From assembly GCA_964412845.1 (NCBI GenBank), contig CAYPQM010000246.1, positions 1 through 7,181 of the forward strand: a stretch of 7,181 nucleotides of DNA, in the 5' to 3' direction. This DNA comes from JAWWPY01 sp964412845 (lineage in GTDB: Bacteria > Actinomycetota > Actinomycetes > Streptosporangiales > Streptosporangiaceae). A program made the translations under genes and the position numbers. The notes under the pieces were generated by a model that did no database searches, was not told the DNA's origin, and worked only from the letters and a program-made list of their open reading frames with translations. The number at the start of each line of letters is the position of its first letter. Positions within the stretch are counted from its first letter, which is position 1. Positions 5,757-7,181 of the stretch are shown here, piece after piece.

Positions 5757-6167
5757 TCAGTCGTCCGAGGGCGCCCCGGACATGACCTCCCGGACGTCGA
5801 TCCACTCATACAGCGGCTTCCCGCCCGGGCCGGGCTCGGAGGAGACGTAGGCCGCGAGCTCGACCGCGCGCTCATGCGACTCGACGTCGATCATGTACCA
5901 GCCCGCCACGAGATCGGTGGTCTCGGGCAGCGGGCCGTCGGTGGTGACGGGCGCGGCGTCCGGGCCGCCGTAGCGCACCCAGGTCCGCGCCGGTGTGAGC
6001 GCCTGCGCGTCGACGTACTCGCCGTTCTCCTCGAGCAGCTCGCTGACGTGCTTGAGGAAGCCCATGTGCGCCTCGACGTCCTCGGGGGCCCACTGGTCCA
6101 TGGGGGGCACGGCACGGTGCGGCTCCGGGCCGCCGCGGTAGTGCTTGAGGAGCAGGTACTTCGGCAT
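5757..6167 (-). CDS. YCII/DGPF-domain protein
   Basis: A 136-residue cytoplasmic YCII-related protein of the DGPF type, the standard partner of ECF42 sigma factors. Visible landmarks are the opening strand MPKYLLLKHYRG, the helix VEAHMGFLKHVSELLEENGEYVDAQAL, the signature TTDGPLPET (about 75-83) and the strand LVAGWYMIDVESHERAVELA. The signature reads DGPL instead of DGPF. ATG 6167 is chosen because AGGAG lies about 7 bases upstream and the domain begins at that Met; an in-frame upstream extension to 6245 is basic and unlike the family. The sigma gene follows after 6 bases in one operon. The biochemical role of DGPF proteins is unsettled; binding or conversion of a small molecule is usually assumed. 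Confidence 0.9.
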   Translation of the reverse strand: MPKYLLLKHYRGGPEPHRAVPPMDQWAPEDVEAHMGFLKHVSELLEENGEYVDAQALTPARTWVRYGGPDAAPVTTDGPLPETTDLVAGWYMIDVESHERAVELAAYVSSEPGPGGKPLYEWIDVREVMSGAPSDD

Positions 6168-6473
6168 CGTGGTCTCCTGTGTCTTGGGCCGCGCCTGTCG
6201 TGGCCCTTCACCTGGTGAGCGGAGCCGGTCAGAGCTTCTCGACATGAAATCACTCAGCTAGCTCCAAGACCGTCGCGTAGGGGGAACGGCGTCAGGTCGG
6301 CGTGGCTGCTGAGGGCCCACCGAACCGCTAGGCACGGCCGACGGATTCTGGGCACCCACCGGCCGAGGCGCGCAGATCGGGGCGGTCTGCCGTGCAACGA
6401 TCACCGCAGGACAATCCCCATGTCTACCGGAGTCGACCCTCTGCAGTGACCCGGGTGTAGTAGTTCCGGCCGG
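6168..6473. other. Upstream region of the YCII-ECF42 operon
   Basis: These 306 bases separate the YCII start from the stop of the permease relic. They hold the RBS of the YCII gene, the TGTCGA box at 6239-6244 and the palindrome AGCTAGCT near 6256-6263. The minus-strand frame across about 6260-6440 is open but lacks a plausible start and any recognisable similarity. I see no gene. Confidence 0.5.
6217..6244 (-). promoter_or_regulatory. Candidate ECF42-type promoter of the YCII-sigma operon
   Basis: On the minus strand TGTCGA occupies 6244-6239 and CGCTC occupies 6221-6217, separated by 17 bases. From memory, ECF42 factors recognise TGTCGA at -35 and a short CG(A/T)C-like -10. The -35 match is exact; the -10 is imperfect. 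The box lies 72 bases before the YCII start codon, in the right orientation, which suggests the sigma factor activates its own operon. Confidence 0.45.
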
Positions 6474-6678
6474 CTACTCGAGGAGGCGGCGACCGATCGC
6501 ACTCGGCTCGCGCCCGGCGAGCAGCCAGCCCCCGACGACTGCTGCGACCGGCATGCCGACGAGAATGAGTAGCAGGTTGGCCACTGGGATGCTAGTCAGC
6601 GACGACAGCGTGTCTAGCTGGCTGGCCCGGAAGAAGCCAATCGCTGCGATGTACCCGGCCACGATGCAGGTAGGCGCC
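6474..6678 (-). pseudogene. FtsX-like ABC permease, C-terminal relic
   Basis: The minus-strand frame ending at TAG 6476-6474 encodes VAGYIAAIGFFRASQL, LTSIPVANLLLILVGMPVAA and VVGGWLLAGREPSAI...LLE. This resembles the last transmembrane helix and terminal GGWLLAGREP...ARxxLE tail of actinobacterial FtsX-like permeases. Just upstream, another frame gives GAYL (6678-6667), which would join VAGY if one base (6666) were removed, so a frameshift separates the pieces. Upstream of about 6680 the similarity is lost, before the neighbouring membrane-protein gene. With only about 65 of the usual several hundred residues and no ATPase partner, it cannot function as a transporter. Confidence 0.6.
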
Positions 6679-6729
6679 GCGCCTGCGTCTGAGCGTGAAG
6701 GTCAGCGGGGACGCAATCGTGATGGCGAC

Positions 6730-6930
6730 CTAGTCGCTGGAGCCCGCGGCCCTGCGTTTGTAAACGGCACGAAAGATGAGCCCGATGGCGACCGCAATGG
6801 CGGCCACCCCGATCCCGCCAATGATCGAGGCGACCGCCGAGGCTCCGGTCGCGATGGCAATGACGAAGTAGATCACCCCGGCGACCAGGCCCGGGATCAC
6901 CACAGTGGTCATGGAGGCATTGATCTTCAT
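6730..6930 (-). CDS. Small two-helix membrane protein, unidentified
   Basis: A 66-residue protein with two predicted membrane helices, about residues 9-28 (VVIPGLVAGVIYFVIAIATG) and 32-53 (AVASIIGGIGVAAIAVAIGL). They are joined by a very short turn and followed by a positive tail (FRAVYKRR), which suggests both ends are cytoplasmic. ATG 6930 is chosen because AAGGG lies 7 bases upstream and the hydrophobic segment starts soon after. The in-frame extension to 7044 is basic and non-hydrophobic, and would read through the palindromes at 6933-6979. I do not recognise a family; Gly/Ala/Ile-rich pairs like this occur in small stress membrane proteins and toxin-like peptides, but nothing confirms either. 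No antitoxin-like partner is visible in the window. Confidence 0.65.
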   Translation of the reverse strand: MKINASMTTVVIPGLVAGVIYFVIAIATGASAVASIIGGIGVAAIAVAIGLIFRAVYKRRAAGSSD

Positions 6931-6932
6931 GC

Positions 6933-6979
6933 GATAGCCCTTCTCGCTGCGAGGGCTATCTAGCCCTGCATGCAGGCTA
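6933..6979 (-). promoter_or_regulatory. Nested inverted repeats over the start of the membrane-protein gene
   Basis: GATAGCCCT (6933-6941) and AGGGCTATC (6952-6960) form a 9-bp perfect inverted repeat with a 10-base loop. In the minus-strand transcript the arm nearest the gene contains AGGG of the SD. The outer arm also pairs with the next segment: AGGGCTA (6952-6958), two bases, TAGCCCT (6961-6967). Overlapping that is the 12-bp palindrome CCTGCATGCAGG (6965-6976), flanked by TAG and CTA. The shared middle arm can therefore form more than one structure. A repressor operator or a translational switch would both fit. Confidence 0.5.
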
Positions 6980-7105
6980 CGCGCATCGATCAATGCGAAG
7001 GGGATGATGGGCCGACGTATTCGCCCTGACGAGACGTCCCGCATCCGGAACCCCTCACGACGCAGATCGAGCCGGTTTATTGGACGATAGGTCGCTCCCG
7101 TCGTG

Positions 7106-7181
7106 TCACAAGCGGATCCCCTGCCGGGGTTCCATGTCTTCGGGGCCGTAGCGGCTCATGAAGGTGGCGACGCCCTGGGTG
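7106..7181 (-). CDS. Partial gene, C-terminal 24 residues
   Basis: A minus-strand frame enters from the right edge and ends at TGA 7108-7106, encoding TQGVATFMSRYGPEDMEP and a short basic end. Nearly every codon ends in G or C, as expected for a real gene in this genome, and the other minus frames look worse. Too little is present to name a family. Confidence 0.5.
   Translation of the reverse strand, partial: TQGVATFMSRYGPEDMEPRQGIRL

Noticed and set aside
4507..5805. 432-residue minus-strand ORF in another frame
   Set aside because: Arg/Pro/Gly-rich shadow of the ECF42 gene, without domains.
4602..6218. 538-residue plus-strand ORF
   Set aside because: It is antisense to the YCII and ECF42 genes; long open antisense frames are expected opposite high-GC3 genes, and it has no recognisable domain.
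6553..6963. 136-residue plus-strand ORF
   Set aside because: It is antisense to the permease relic and the small membrane protein; its Asp/Gly/Arg-rich composition is an antisense artefact.
7056..7105. 7-bp inverted repeat CACGACG...CGTCGTG right after the partial gene's stop
   Set aside because: The loop is about 36 bases with little internal structure and no T-run, so it is too weak to call a terminator.
1..7181. CRISPR array, tRNA, or insertion sequence
   Set aside because: No regularly spaced direct repeats, tRNA-like cloverleaf or transposase reading frame was seen on either strand.

Overview
The window looks like accessory DNA from a GC-rich actinomycete. GC is high, third codon positions are strongly G/C in the live genes, GTG starts occur, and the families are typical of Actinobacteria: VOC/DinB fusions, an ECF42-type sigma factor with a YCII/DGPF partner, and mycothiol-type DinB domains. 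No rRNA, tRNA, CRISPR array or intact mobile element is visible.

Layout. (1) 3-365 (+) is the 3' end of an unidentified ORF that is open to the left edge. (2) 435-770 (-) is a relic of a class I methionyl-tRNA synthetase with at least two internal deletions. (3) 881-2409 (+) holds a structured leader with a 12-codon mini-ORF and two hairpins over Shine-Dalgarno (SD) sequences. It is followed by a VOC + DinB/maleylpyruvate-isomerase-like fusion and a coupled unknown gene. (4) 2617-4043 (+) is an ECF sigma factor whose stop overlaps (ATGA) a protein made of a 40-residue N-terminal segment plus two VOC domains, with a strong internal ribosome site. A 14-bp perfect hairpin at 4160-4202 probably ends this unit. 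(5) 4291-4384 (-) is the frameshifted start of another VOC gene. (6) 6167-4557 (-) is a YCII/DGPF-type protein followed by an ECF42-type sigma factor with a long C-terminal helical domain; a TGTCGA box lies upstream. (7) 6474-6678 (-) is the frameshifted C-terminal relic of an FtsX-like ABC permease. (8) 6730-6930 (-) is a 66-residue two-helix membrane protein whose SD lies inside an inverted repeat, next to further dyads. (9) 7106-7181 (-) is the C-terminal end of a gene that leaves the window.

How it may work together. Two different ECF sigma modules lie about 500 bp apart, convergently oriented. Neither has a recognisable zinc-binding anti-sigma factor; each is paired instead with a small-molecule-type protein (double VOC, or YCII). 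With the VOC-DinB fusion and the VOC relic, the window carries four VOC domains or remnants, one DinB domain and one YCII domain. A regulatory and detoxification (electrophile or antibiotic) role is an inference from family content. The three relics suggest a region in flux.
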